In this document: positions 19,701 to 27,201 of the stretch, piece after piece | Layout: each line of letters begins with the position of its first letter | Position numbering within the stretch: position 1 is the stretch's first letter | Assembly: GCF_900890705.1 (NCBI RefSeq) | Contig: NZ_CAAHFH010000003.1 | Coordinates: 434,001-498,000 of the forward strand | Direction: 5' to 3' | Origin: Pontiella sulfatireligans | GTDB lineage: Bacteria; Verrucomicrobiota; Kiritimatiellia; Kiritimatiellales; Pontiellaceae | DNA: 64,000 nucleotides | The notes under the pieces: generated by a model | Told to the model about the DNA's origin: nothing | Databases searched by the model: none | The model's input: the letters and a program-made list of their open reading frames with translations, nothing else | Translations under genes and position numbers: made by a program

Positions 19701-20267
19701 GGCACTCAGATTAAGACCGATATCTTAGGGTATAACGCGGAATACGAGTACTTTAACGGCTCGATCCCGACAGATTATCACGATGACGCCTGGGTGCTTT
19801 TCTATGAAAATACTGATCCCGTTGGAAGCGATCAGCAAACGCGTAAGATGTTCCTATGGGGCGATCACGGATTTATCGTAAGGCCGGTGCTCGACTACGG
19901 GTTTGCTGCCTGGTCCTACAGCCATGTTTTAGCTGAAGGGGCGTTGGGCGACGACGATAAAGACGGGCTCTCGAACCTTTATGAATACGGCATGGGAGGC
20001 GACCCAACGAACGGATTCGTCGACGGAAACCTTCCCGTATTTGGATTCGTCGGGTCTGGACTTGTGTATAGTTATGCACAGCGCACAGACGACTCCAATC
20101 TGGTTTACTATATCGAAACCAAAGAAGATCTGGTCGACGGGCCGGGCTGGACCAACGCAGGCTACGCGGTCGTGTCTACCAACGTCACCGGGAGCGTATT
20201 CGATGTTGTCACAAATTCCATTCCGACCACCGCGACACAACAGTTCATTCGGCTGATCATTGAGTAG
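16782..20267 (+). CDS. Large secreted protein: tandem beta repeats plus BNR-4 (ulvan-lyase-like) domain
   Basis: A 1161-residue exported protein (signal peptide to about residue 22, GTVQAVD). Two tandem copies of a 245-residue beta-solenoid-like unit, both opening with WNNTSGDQNW, occupy roughly residues 25-270 and 271-500. They are rich in NGGTL, MTGGT and LTGGT turns. A fibronectin-like spacer (about 505-610) leads to a BNR-4 propeller (about 612-1050) with DNHGRP...IHVMFGGHGG, where His676 and His696 match His112/His132 of the protein at 2587-4074. The C-terminus has a calcium loop (DDDKDGLSNLYEY) and the shared beta domain ending FIRLIIE. The repeats may attach the enzyme to the cell or polysaccharide. 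Lyase activity is inference. Confidence 0.82.
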   Translation: MCKKFLLFLFMLVFFTGGTVQAVDISWNNTSGDQNWFNPANWSLGVFPTTNHTAYINMIPGPVITVAGATAKQVIVGSDDSTGALTVDGGILYTTEDISLAEGTTGAANATLTIENGTVTVQGSLFAGNAAGGGTSTINLNGGTLDIVDGKYYIGYLANNDATINMTGGTINGKAIWLGNAANGSGNLNLTGGTIDCGGILMRQNGADADWSYTGGIAKFRNNHKVKIQDYIRDEWITTDASNQLVVDFNVTNPSYTTVVLTDITGTYNYWNNTSGDQNWHTDSNWSLGEVPTTAHTAYINMTPGPVITAAGATAKRVIVGSGDSTGAVTVVSGTLYTTEYISLAEGTSGAANATLTIDNGTVTVQDALFAGNAAGGGTVTINLNGGTLDVVDVKYYIGNLATNDVTFNMTGGTLTGRGLWIGMTAGGDVDFNMTGGTIDSGGITMRQGGSTANWAFLDGTVIFNGNIEDKMQGYIDDGWITTGLDEMVFVSYSRILLKTILEVGPYAFTPTPADGSSAAYTTSQLQWSLPSPLEGGATVTCDVFFGTGATPTTQVVNKQSVTSVSISPSADTDYNWYIKVYDSSISTTVPYITSDVFSFYVQDVGDDYFDTSGFNRPLTLTPQHPSAHYFNGKTYIVYQGMNSMDPVICSYNHSTKQWKGPVKVGTNPLSDNDNHGRPVLVVSDDGHIHVMFGGHGGTSALAGSNSYGGYSSGENIHVRSNLSEDIGSSSDWTRVNPAPGGDNTGDISVYGTYSQPVKVANGDIYFFNRHGSHVSDWTYQMSTNNGVTWDSEVRILAHTSVETWYAYFAKRRHSDTIIDCQYNYHPGGSGGDKQNLYYMSFDTADGQWRNAAGVNLNSMMPLNKADSDAYTLVFDSNPDDLDESDPNYTQVSVGIVRTSPAGNPHMVAQFGNKSQCWSWTGSSWTDQWFFTGGWNGGENEMDFICLSDTRFKAVVSGRYGAEVAIWDIDTVAGTQIKTDILGYNAEYEYFNGSIPTDYHDDAWVLFYENTDPVGSDQQTRKMFLWGDHGFIVRPVLDYGFAAWSYSHVLAEGALGDDDKDGLSNLYEYGMGGDPTNGFVDGNLPVFGFVGSGLVYSYAQRTDDSNLVYYIETKEDLVDGPGWTNAGYAVVSTNVTGSVFDVVTNSIPTTATQQFIRLIIE

Positions 20268-20320
20268 ATCCGAGGCGCTGGCGGTACCAGTTCTAAATTT
20301 TACCAATTATTGGAAACGAA

Positions 20321-20347
20321 AAGGGATCGCCAAGGCGATCCCTTTTT
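20321..20347 (+). terminator. Rho-independent terminator after the 1161-residue protein gene
   Basis: GGGATCGCC and GGCGATCCC form a perfect 9-base-pair stem with a short loop, followed immediately by TTTTTT, about 55 bases after the stop codon at 20267. Confidence 0.93.
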
Positions 20348-20433
20348 TCATGCGGCGATCTAATCACACGCTATTGCACTTTAGATTTTTGACTACCCAC
20401 TCCATCCACGCCGACTTCGACGATATCCCCTAT

Positions 20434-20466
20434 AAAAAGGTGTCAGTGAGCACATCCGTACATTTT
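20434..20466. repeat. Left 33-base inverted repeat of the Y1 transposase cassette
   Basis: Begins AAAAAGGTGTCAGTGAGCAC and is the exact reverse complement of 23871-23903. It lies 41 bases upstream of the transposase start. Confidence 0.92.
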
Positions 20467-20731
20467 TTGGTGACAAGAACGTGTTGATGGTGTTTTGATC
20501 TTGTTCATGGGAAGGAAACCGCGAATTGAATATGCCGGAACGACATACCATGTGATGTGCCGGGGGAACCGCCGGGAGGATATTTTTGAGAACGACGGCG
20601 ACAGGAAAATCTTTCTGAAGACTCTTGGGGAGGTATGCGAGCGGACGGGCTGGAAGGTATGCGCGTACGTTTTGATGCCCAACCATATTCATATGGTGTA
20701 TGCGTCTGTTCGTTCACCCACTTGACAGCAT

Positions 20732-22264
20732 TTATGCTGACTGTGCGCGGGATGAGTTCCATTGAGCCGGAGTCCAGCTGGCAGCTTCGTTCTGTCCCAT
20801 GGTTGGAAGGGCTTCGAGCACATCCCGCAAATAGTCGGCGGGGTTGATGTCGAGTTTTCGGCAGGTTTCGATGAGACTGTATATGATGGCGCTATCCTGA
20901 CCGGATCGGGGGCTGCCGAAGAAGAGGAAGTTTTTCTTGCCGATGGCCGTGGGCCTGATGGCATTTTCGACAAGGTTATTGTCGATTTCCAGCTTCCCGT
21001 GCTCAAGAAACAGGTTCAGGCTGTCCCAGCGTTTGAGGGTATAGCTGATAGCTTCTCCGAGCTTGCTTTTGGGCAGTTGTTTTTTCTGTTCACGATCCAG
21101 AATGGTTTTTATTTCATTAAGCACTGGAGCAGAGTGTTCCTGCCGATAGGTTGCCCGGTCGAGCTCCGGTTGTTTGCGCAACGTGGTTTCGTTGCGATAG
21201 AGCTTCGCAATGAGTTTGATAATTTTCCGGCTGATTGAATCCCCGGCCTCATGAAATTTACGCCGGGCATGTGCCCAGCAGCAGGCATGAATAATATTTC
21301 CCTTTTCCTGTTCATGAGCCGGGTCGTTCAGCCATGACGGATAAGAACCGTATCCATCGCTTTGCAGAAGACCGGCGTAATCTGTCAGCATCGAATCAAG
21401 ACATGATGCAGCACGACTCGGAAACCATTCAAAGAGCACTCCAACGCCTGGACTGTGATAGGCCCATAGGTATCCATTGGGACAATGGTCCTTTTTCGGG
21501 TCTTGGTATTTGATAAAAGTTTCGTCGGCCTGAATATACTCACTTTGCCGGATTTCATTTCTCAGTGCTTCGTAGATCAACGTTAACCAGTCGGCGATAA
21601 GATACATCCAGTTGCCCATGGTTTTGCGGCTGATTTCGATGCCGTGGCGGTATTTTAAAACCTGTTCCTGACGGTAGAGCGGAAGATGGTCGCAATATTT
21701 GCTCAGAATGATCTGTAGGAGCAGACCGGCAGAAGCATAGCTGTTTGGAATCAGTCTTGCCGGAGCTGGTGCGATCAGCGGCGGCACTTCACGGTTATCA
21801 ATCTCAATAAACTTTTCTCGAATGATTTCACGGATAAAATACCGGGTCGGAACAACGTCGAGCTCCCGTACTTTTTCCTCCCCGATTTTTTTATAGCGAC
21901 CAGGATTTCCCTGAACCTCATCGGGAATGATGATCACCTGCTCAACCGGCAGGTCTTCCGGGACCCGTTCCTTGAGCGGCTTGCGCTTTCCTCGACGGGA
22001 CTCAACCGGCTCTGAATCATCCTGTTCGGCCTCTTCCGCTATTTCCAGAGCCTCTTGGGCTTCCTGCAGTTCATCGAGCAGTAGTTCCATCTGATCCGGG
22101 CTTAACTTTTCGGAACTGCGCCCGAACAGTTTTTTCAGCAGATACTGAACTTTCTCATTAAGCAGTTTAACTTCGGTTTTGAGCTGAGTGTTTTCGGCAT
22201 TCAGAGACGTCCGCTCCTTTACCATCAGATCAAAATTTTCCCGGTTAAAATTCATGCCGTACAT
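20732..22264 (-). CDS. tnpC: IS66 transposase TnpC
   Basis: A 510-residue DDE transposase. It has an N-terminal coiled-coil or leucine-zipper region (about 10-60), an acidic stretch, a zinc-finger-like or DNA-binding region without obvious CxxC (about 110-190), and the catalytic domain with YIQADETFIKYQDP (first Asp), LQSDGYGSY (second Asp) and LEIDNNLVENAIRP carrying the Glu. The C-terminal ending LFFGSPRSGQDSAIIYSLIETCR is characteristic. Intact and probably active; 71 percent-like similarity by eye to the copy at 45717-47237 shows two IS66 lineages in the window. Confidence 0.95.
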   Translation of the reverse strand: MYGMNFNRENFDLMVKERTSLNAENTQLKTEVKLLNEKVQYLLKKLFGRSSEKLSPDQMELLLDELQEAQEALEIAEEAEQDDSEPVESRRGKRKPLKERVPEDLPVEQVIIIPDEVQGNPGRYKKIGEEKVRELDVVPTRYFIREIIREKFIEIDNREVPPLIAPAPARLIPNSYASAGLLLQIILSKYCDHLPLYRQEQVLKYRHGIEISRKTMGNWMYLIADWLTLIYEALRNEIRQSEYIQADETFIKYQDPKKDHCPNGYLWAYHSPGVGVLFEWFPSRAASCLDSMLTDYAGLLQSDGYGSYPSWLNDPAHEQEKGNIIHACCWAHARRKFHEAGDSISRKIIKLIAKLYRNETTLRKQPELDRATYRQEHSAPVLNEIKTILDREQKKQLPKSKLGEAISYTLKRWDSLNLFLEHGKLEIDNNLVENAIRPTAIGKKNFLFFGSPRSGQDSAIIYSLIETCRKLDINPADYLRDVLEALPTMGQNEAASWTPAQWNSSRAQSA

Positions 22265-22319
22265 TATACCAAAACACGTTGAAAATGCGGCACCAACCTG
22301 ATGGAAAATGCAAAAAAAA

Positions 22320-22667
22320 TCAGCGCTGATACCAAGGTTTGAGCGAGCCTTGTTTTAGATCAACTCCATCGAGCAGCAGGGCCAGCGCTTCCGGAGCAAG
22401 ACTAAGCTTTTCATCTGCGCCAACGCCTTGAGGCCAACTGAAACAGCCCTTTTCAAGCCGCTTGATAGCAACCCACATGCCGGTACCATCCCAGTACAGC
22501 GTCTTGATCCGGTTTTTCCGTCGGTTCGTAAACACAAACAATGTGCCCGAACACGGATCTTCATTTAACCTATCCTGCACTACACAGTGCAATCCGTTGA
22601 AGCTCTTACGCAGATCCACCGGCTCAACCGCCAGAAATACCCGGATTGAATTACTTAATCCAAACAT
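22320..22667 (-). CDS. tnpB: IS66 accessory protein TnpB (Orf2)
   Basis: A 115-residue protein typical of IS66 Orf2, with VDLRKSFNGL near the N-terminus and LFVFTNRRKNRIKTLYWDGTG in the centre, followed by RLEKGCFSWP. It is required with TnpA and TnpC for IS66 transposition in studied elements. Its start overlaps the end of tnpA by 13 bases (22655-22667), which indicates coupled translation. Confidence 0.96.
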   Translation of the reverse strand: MFGLSNSIRVFLAVEPVDLRKSFNGLHCVVQDRLNEDPCSGTLFVFTNRRKNRIKTLYWDGTGMWVAIKRLEKGCFSWPQGVGADEKLSLAPEALALLLDGVDLKQGSLKPWYQR

Positions 22668-22993
22668 CCGGCAGCCTCCCGCAGAACCATACCGAGTTCA
22701 TTCAGTGACGGAATTGGAAGCTGAACCTCAATCCCGTTCGGCAGAAAGATCTTCAGTTCATCTATCTCAGGAGGTCCGGGCTGAACTTCCACCTCGCAAA
22801 AAGCAACCTCAGATTCCTGACGTTCAATTCGCAGCCAACGGGCCAGCGTTTTCGGGTTGATGCTCCATTCCCGGCAAAACGCCGCCTGGGTCAGCCCCGC
22901 TGAATTAAACTCCTCGATCAGTTCCCGGCGTTCTTCCTCCGTATAGGAAGCCCGCCCCGACACATTGTTTTCATTCGTATCCATGCCTGACAA
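22655..22993 (-). CDS. tnpA: IS66 accessory protein TnpA (Orf1)
   Basis: A 112-residue helix-turn-helix protein (YTEEERRELIEEF ... AAFCREWSINPKTLARWLR) of the IS3/IS66 Orf1 type. It probably binds the IS ends. The C-terminal part (LKIFLPNGIEVQLP) is the usual IS66 TnpA tail. First gene of the element on the minus strand, beginning 52 bases inside the right end. Confidence 0.93.
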   Translation of the reverse strand: MSGMDTNENNVSGRASYTEEERRELIEEFNSAGLTQAAFCREWSINPKTLARWLRIERQESEVAFCEVEVQPGPPEIDELKIFLPNGIEVQLPIPSLNELGMVLREAAGCLD

Positions 22994-23870
22994 ATTATCA
23001 GGCTTTGCCGGAGCTGACTACGGGGTGAAAGAAGAGGCGTTTACCATATGGTGCTGGAGACGCCGGAAGCAAACCTGGTTGGCGGGGATGAAATGGTTTC
23101 AGGGTACGTACACGAAGCGGTACAACGCGCAAAATAAGAAGTGGGGCCATTTATTTCAAGGTCGCTACAAATCGGTTGTGATTGATCCTGAAGAGGCCGG
23201 GTATTTTCGCATCGCCTGCGATTATGTGCATTTGAATCCGCCCCGGGCGCATTTAACGGGCGGGGCCGGCTGGCCAGGTTTGAAGGATTTCAAATGGTCG
23301 AGCAGCTGGTATCTGGGACGGCCTGCTCGCGGCGATCCACCCTGGTTGAAACTCGGAAGGATTGTGGAGGAGCAGACGCGGCGGATGCATGGCCATTCGG
23401 CTCGGAAGGAATATTTGAGGTCTCTGGAGGAGCGTGTAGCCGAGGAAGGCGATCCGGTTGACGGAGCGGCCCGCGCGGAACGGTATAGACATTTGCAGCG
23501 GGGCTGGTGTTTCGGAACCGATGAGTTTAAAACGGAACTGCGCGATGAACTGGATGCGAGTCTTGAAAAACTGAACCGGGAATCGATGACCGGCGAGCCG
23601 CGACGAATGCATGATGAAAGCGAAGCCGTTCGGTTGCTCCGGCAGGCTAGTGCGGTTGTTGGGCTGGATCTCGGGGAAAAAGAGCGGTTGAAAAAGAAGG
23701 ATCCGCGCAAGGAGGTTGTTGCGTGGTTCCTGCGGAAAAAGACCCCAATGGGACTTGAATGGATTGCAGGGGAGCTTGAAATGGGCAGTCGCGCGAATGT
23801 CAGCCGTGCGTTTCGAAACGTTGAAGACACGAAAGACGTCACGGTAAGGAAGTGGAAACGCGAGCTTCAG

Positions 23871-23903
23871 AAAATGTACGGATGTGCTCACTGACACCTT
23901 TTT
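23871..23903. repeat. Right 33-base inverted repeat of the Y1 transposase cassette
   Basis: Exact reverse complement of 20434-20466. The transposase stop codon (23892-23894) lies inside it, and the next three bases (23904-23906) are the stop codon of the convergent sulfatase gene. Confidence 0.92.
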
Positions 23904-26720
23904 TTAATCAAGTACTCTTCTTTTTACACGAAAGAAGGCTTTGTCCGTGGAAGTAGGGAGATTAATTTCGGCATCGAAGCCGTCATCCGTGTAGACAATC
24001 TGGTCGGCCACCCATGCCCCGGATATCAGGTTCGTGGTTTTCTCCACGATGAAGGATTCCCCCGGCACACCAAACCAGGACAGCCGCAGCGTGCCGTTGG
24101 TGGGATGCAGATCGCGATCAATGGTGATGGATTCCGGCATAAGCGGATCGGTGCCGTTCGCCTGCTCCTCAGCGTTGGTAAAACCGTCCTGATCTGTGTC
24201 TGCAGTACCATCCAGTGCAAAGGTCAGCAACTCGCTTGCTTCCCACTCATCGGGGAGGCCGTCGTTGTCGACGTCAGCGTCTTGAACGCCGTCGCTGCCC
24301 GGCCAATTGTTGGCATCGGGAAATGCATAGAGGGCGTTGTTGGCTTTCATATAGTCGCGCAACCGGAGCCACAGCTCCCACTTCCTGCCAACCTCGATGG
24401 CAGAAATATCGTTATCCTCCTCGATGCGGTCTTCCAGGTTGTAGAGCTCGATGGCACCGGTCTCGAACTGGACGACCAGCTTGTAGTCGCCGTCGTGGAT
24501 CACGGCGCGCGGACGCTGGTCCTTAGGATCCGTATTCACAACATAGTGCGGCGCATAAATAACCATTTCCCCTGGGCGCTCAATCATTGGCAATGGCTGA
24601 TTCCCAGCGTTTATCCGGTTGATGGTTTCCACCCAGCTTGCGCCGTCGATATTGGCCGGAAGGCCTGCAACGGAACCGGTCGCCCACTCCCAGATGGTGG
24701 GCAGAATATCGATTCCCATCACCGGAACATCGCACTGGGATTCCGTCGGAATTCCGGGACCGCGTACGAAGGAGGGCACGCGTGTGCCCCCTTCCCATTG
24801 CTCCGGTTTATGGCCGCGCAAAGGTGTATTGTCGGAAAGCTTCGCAGGCGCACCGTTGTCGGCTTGGTAGATCACATAGGTGCTGTTGCGGATGCCCAGT
24901 TCGTCGATCTTTTCGAGCACCAGCCCGATACCATTGTCCATATCGGTGACCATAGCCGCATAGGTACGTGAACTGTGGCGTGTGCCAAGTGGAATTCCTT
25001 CATAGACATCGTAGGCCGCTTGCGAGAACTGGATGTCGCTATGCACCGCGTAGTGCGACACCTGCAGGTGGAACGGGACCCGGTCTCCAACCGTGCTTTC
25101 CATCCAGGCCGTGCTTTGACGGGCCATGCTGTAGATCAACTTTGGATCTTCCACCGCCACGTTGTCCGGCCCCGCGCTCCCTTCCGCGTTGCCCGTTGCG
25201 CCGTTATGGGCATCGTATCCGTGAGCGCCTGGCCCTCCGCCATTTAAATGCCATTTGCCGAAATGCGCAGCGGCATATCCAGCCCCGGAAATGGTTTTCA
25301 GCAGCTCGGCAATGGTGGTTTCCTCCGATTGGATTTCCGTGACATGTTTTCCGGGGGAAATGAGCAGATAGCCTGTATTCGGCGTCGGATCGTTGTTCCG
25401 GTTTACGATGTCCGTAAAACCGAGATGCGTGCAGGTTTTGCCGGTCTGCACCGCGTATCGCGACGGCGAGCAATTCGGGGCTGGCGAATATGCGCGCGAA
25501 AAGCGCATGCCCTCGGCCGCCAGTCTTTCGATATTTGGCGTAAGGTGATAATCGCTCTTCGAATAGAGTCGGTTGGTATCGGTCATGGTCGAAAGCGACG
25601 TCCAGCCTTGGTCATCGGTGTAGATCAGCACAAAGTTGGGATATTCGCGGACATCCACCACAACCTCCCAGGAGCTGGTTACCGAAGTACCGTCCACCGT
25701 TGTATAACGAAATCCGTCCAGACCGGAAAAATCCCCGTTCGGGGTATAGACCACGCTGTCACCTCCCACAAAGGCAGAGCCGTTGGTCGGCATCGTGATC
25801 GAGAGCAACGTTAATCCATCGCCTTCATCGTTCCGCAAGATGTCGAGCGGATTCGATGCGGAACCGACAAGCACCTGGAAATAGTCGGCACCATCAATGA
25901 CCGGTCGATCATCAATGATCGGTCGATCGCCAATCGGCGAAGCGATGGATAGATTGTCGACCGCGATGCCCGAACCGTCCTGGCGGCTGCTCAAGGCTAC
26001 GAAATTTTCCATGGTGCCATTCCATGAAAGTTGGGTCTGGGAAATCTCAGCGCCATCAAAATAGACCACCGCCAAAACCTCCGCACCGGAGGTGAATTCA
26101 TCAAAGAAAAAATCAGTCTGGAGCAAACCTCCAGCTGGAGCGGTAACCAGGTGGGATACTCCGCCTGCTGTCCCGGATGTAAATATCTGGATGCTTCCGC
26201 CGATTGCTGGAGACCAGCCCACAAAAAAATCGGCTACGCCCGCAGTGCTTCCAGAATACTTTCCACGCGGTCCGTTGTTGCCGCTGAAATCGAGATCCAG
26301 AAGCGCCATTTCGGAGAAGGAAAGACCGATACCGAATCCACACCAACGATCAGTGTCGGTTTCGGTTCCGTTGTCGGTAATGTTCATAGAGATGCTAAAG
26401 CCGCCTTCGGCCAATATCGCAGCGTTCGTGAAATTATAGGAGGTCAGCCCTACCACGCTGGCGCTGGGGCCATCGGCTAATTTTAGTTCATTTCCAAACA
26501 CACGCGTGATCGCGTCGCTCCCCGCGCTATCCGTCTCGCCATAGGTCATCGGCGCAGCCAGGCCACCCATGCCATTGACGAGCGCGTCGATATCGTTGTC
26601 GTCCGCTCGGTCGAAATCGTCCTGAAAACTCACTTCCGCGCGTGACAGCATCGCCATTGTAATCAAAACCAATACACTGGACCATCGAAAGAACATAACA
26701 CACCTCGTTTGTTTTATCAT
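23904..26720 (-). CDS. Multidomain secreted S1 sulfatase
   Basis: A 938-residue exported enzyme (signal peptide to about residue 28, MLSRAE). Order of domains: LamG-like N-terminus (30-270) related to the protein at 4273-6333; a cadherin-like spacer (about 280-350, DILRNDEGDGLTLLS...GLDGFRYTT); the sulfatase domain (about 355-790) with YTDDQGW and the formylglycine motif CSPSR in YSPAPNCSPSRYAVQTG; then calcium loops (DADVDNDGLPDEWE, DTDQDGFTNAEE); and the shared C-terminal beta domain ending FFRVKRRVLD. The appended modules suggest binding to insoluble polysaccharide or the cell surface. Its 5' end and leader are copied at 32410-32854. The stop codon directly abuts the transposase cassette. 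Confidence 0.92.
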   Translation of the reverse strand: MIKQTRCVMFFRWSSVLVLITMAMLSRAEVSFQDDFDRADDNDIDALVNGMGGLAAPMTYGETDSAGSDAITRVFGNELKLADGPSASVVGLTSYNFTNAAILAEGGFSISMNITDNGTETDTDRWCGFGIGLSFSEMALLDLDFSGNNGPRGKYSGSTAGVADFFVGWSPAIGGSIQIFTSGTAGGVSHLVTAPAGGLLQTDFFFDEFTSGAEVLAVVYFDGAEISQTQLSWNGTMENFVALSSRQDGSGIAVDNLSIASPIGDRPIIDDRPVIDGADYFQVLVGSASNPLDILRNDEGDGLTLLSITMPTNGSAFVGGDSVVYTPNGDFSGLDGFRYTTVDGTSVTSSWEVVVDVREYPNFVLIYTDDQGWTSLSTMTDTNRLYSKSDYHLTPNIERLAAEGMRFSRAYSPAPNCSPSRYAVQTGKTCTHLGFTDIVNRNNDPTPNTGYLLISPGKHVTEIQSEETTIAELLKTISGAGYAAAHFGKWHLNGGGPGAHGYDAHNGATGNAEGSAGPDNVAVEDPKLIYSMARQSTAWMESTVGDRVPFHLQVSHYAVHSDIQFSQAAYDVYEGIPLGTRHSSRTYAAMVTDMDNGIGLVLEKIDELGIRNSTYVIYQADNGAPAKLSDNTPLRGHKPEQWEGGTRVPSFVRGPGIPTESQCDVPVMGIDILPTIWEWATGSVAGLPANIDGASWVETINRINAGNQPLPMIERPGEMVIYAPHYVVNTDPKDQRPRAVIHDGDYKLVVQFETGAIELYNLEDRIEEDNDISAIEVGRKWELWLRLRDYMKANNALYAFPDANNWPGSDGVQDADVDNDGLPDEWEASELLTFALDGTADTDQDGFTNAEEQANGTDPLMPESITIDRDLHPTNGTLRLSWFGVPGESFIVEKTTNLISGAWVADQIVYTDDGFDAEINLPTSTDKAFFRVKRRVLD

Positions 26721-26834
26721 ATTGATAGGAAATCGCTTTTTAGGCGATTCGGAGACACCCCCGAAAAGGTCGGTTTCATGTGAAAATTATAGTGAAAGAT
26801 GTAGTGGGAGACTTGTTTTTTTGTCAAGACTGGC
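26401..26834. repeat. Duplicated segment B, copy 1 (second copy 32410-32854)
   Basis: About 430 bases with the first 105 codons of the 938-residue sulfatase gene and its upstream region recur at 32410-32854. Homology of both copies ends at the same point, TTTTTTTGTCAAGACTGGC. There copy 1 joins duplicated segment A. Confidence 0.9.
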
Positions 26835-27091
26835 ATCAGATCACTCAGCAAGGCCGATCGGATCGGCCCGCAGGCGGGCGATGCCACAAACGCGTTTTCG
26901 AACACCAAACCGTCCTTCGCCAAAGACGCCATCATCGGCGTCCGAACCTCGGAATTTCCATAAACGGAACATTCCGCCCGCCCATGATCATCCGCCAGAT
27001 AAATAACGATGTTGGGCTTATCCGCTCCGAATGCCGACGAGACATACCATAGTGCAAAAAGAATTTTGGTATACATACGCATGAGAGTCAT
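26831..27091 (-). pseudogene. 5' fragment of a sulfatase gene (from duplicated segment A)
   Basis: The start codon at 27091 and about 85 codons match the sulfatase at 14946-16340, through ADDHGRAECSVYG and VASPACGPIRSALLSD. The formylglycine core reads CGPIR. The coding sequence then runs into the leader of the 938-residue sulfatase gene and ends, so the catalytic domain is absent. Duplicated segment A copy 2 extends to 27201. Confidence 0.88.
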
Positions 27092-27201
27092 CCTTCATTC
27101 CTGTTTGAATTGAAACACCAACTAAAAGAATAGAGCGTAACATACAATTTGGTGTAAATCTTGTCACACAAACTAACGACAAGCCACCAAGGCTGTTCAC
27201 C

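Larger units (their letters stand above)
20698..23044 (-). mobile_element. Complete IS66-family element with 8-base target duplication
   Basis: Ends read GTATGCGTCTGTTCGTTCAC on the left and, reverse-complemented, GTAAACGCCTCTTCTTTCAC on the right, as expected for IS66 (GTAAGCG-type) termini. The target duplication CATATGGT is at 20690-20697 and 23045-23052. The element is 2347 bases and carries tnpA, tnpB and tnpC on the minus strand, all intact. Confidence 0.97.
20507..23894 (+). pseudogene. Y1 (RAYT/IS200-like) transposase gene split by IS66
   Basis: The gene begins at ATG 20507, is interrupted at 20697, and resumes at 23053 in frame. Removing IS66 and one CATATGGT restores an uninterrupted protein of about 343 residues. 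The HUH motif NHIHM is exactly at the insertion point, joining VLMPNHIHM to VLETPEANLVGGMKWFQG. The Tyr-containing segment IACDYVHLNPPRA and LFQGRYKSV are typical of REP-associated tyrosine transposases. The remaining roughly 200 residues include a helix-turn-helix-like tail (MGLEWIAGELEMGSRANVSR). As it stands, catalysis is destroyed because the HUH motif is detached from the tyrosine. Confidence 0.92.
20434..23903 (+). mobile_element. REP-type (Y1) transposase cassette bounded by 33-base inverted repeats
   Basis: Two identical 33-base sequences in opposite orientation (20434-20466 and 23871-23903) enclose a single Y1 transposase gene. That gene was later split by IS66 (20698-23044). Without IS66 and one target duplicate the cassette is about 1.1 kb. 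The right repeat contains the transposase stop codon and ends one base before the stop codon of the convergent sulfatase gene at 23904. Long inverted termini are unusual for HUH transposases, which normally act on hairpin ends. Confidence 0.8.

Noticed and set aside
22965..23894. A separate 309-residue protein starting inside the IS66 right end
   Set aside because: Its first 27 codons are IS66 terminal sequence in another frame; the rest is the 3' part of the split Y1 transposase, which aligns in frame with the piece ending at 20697.
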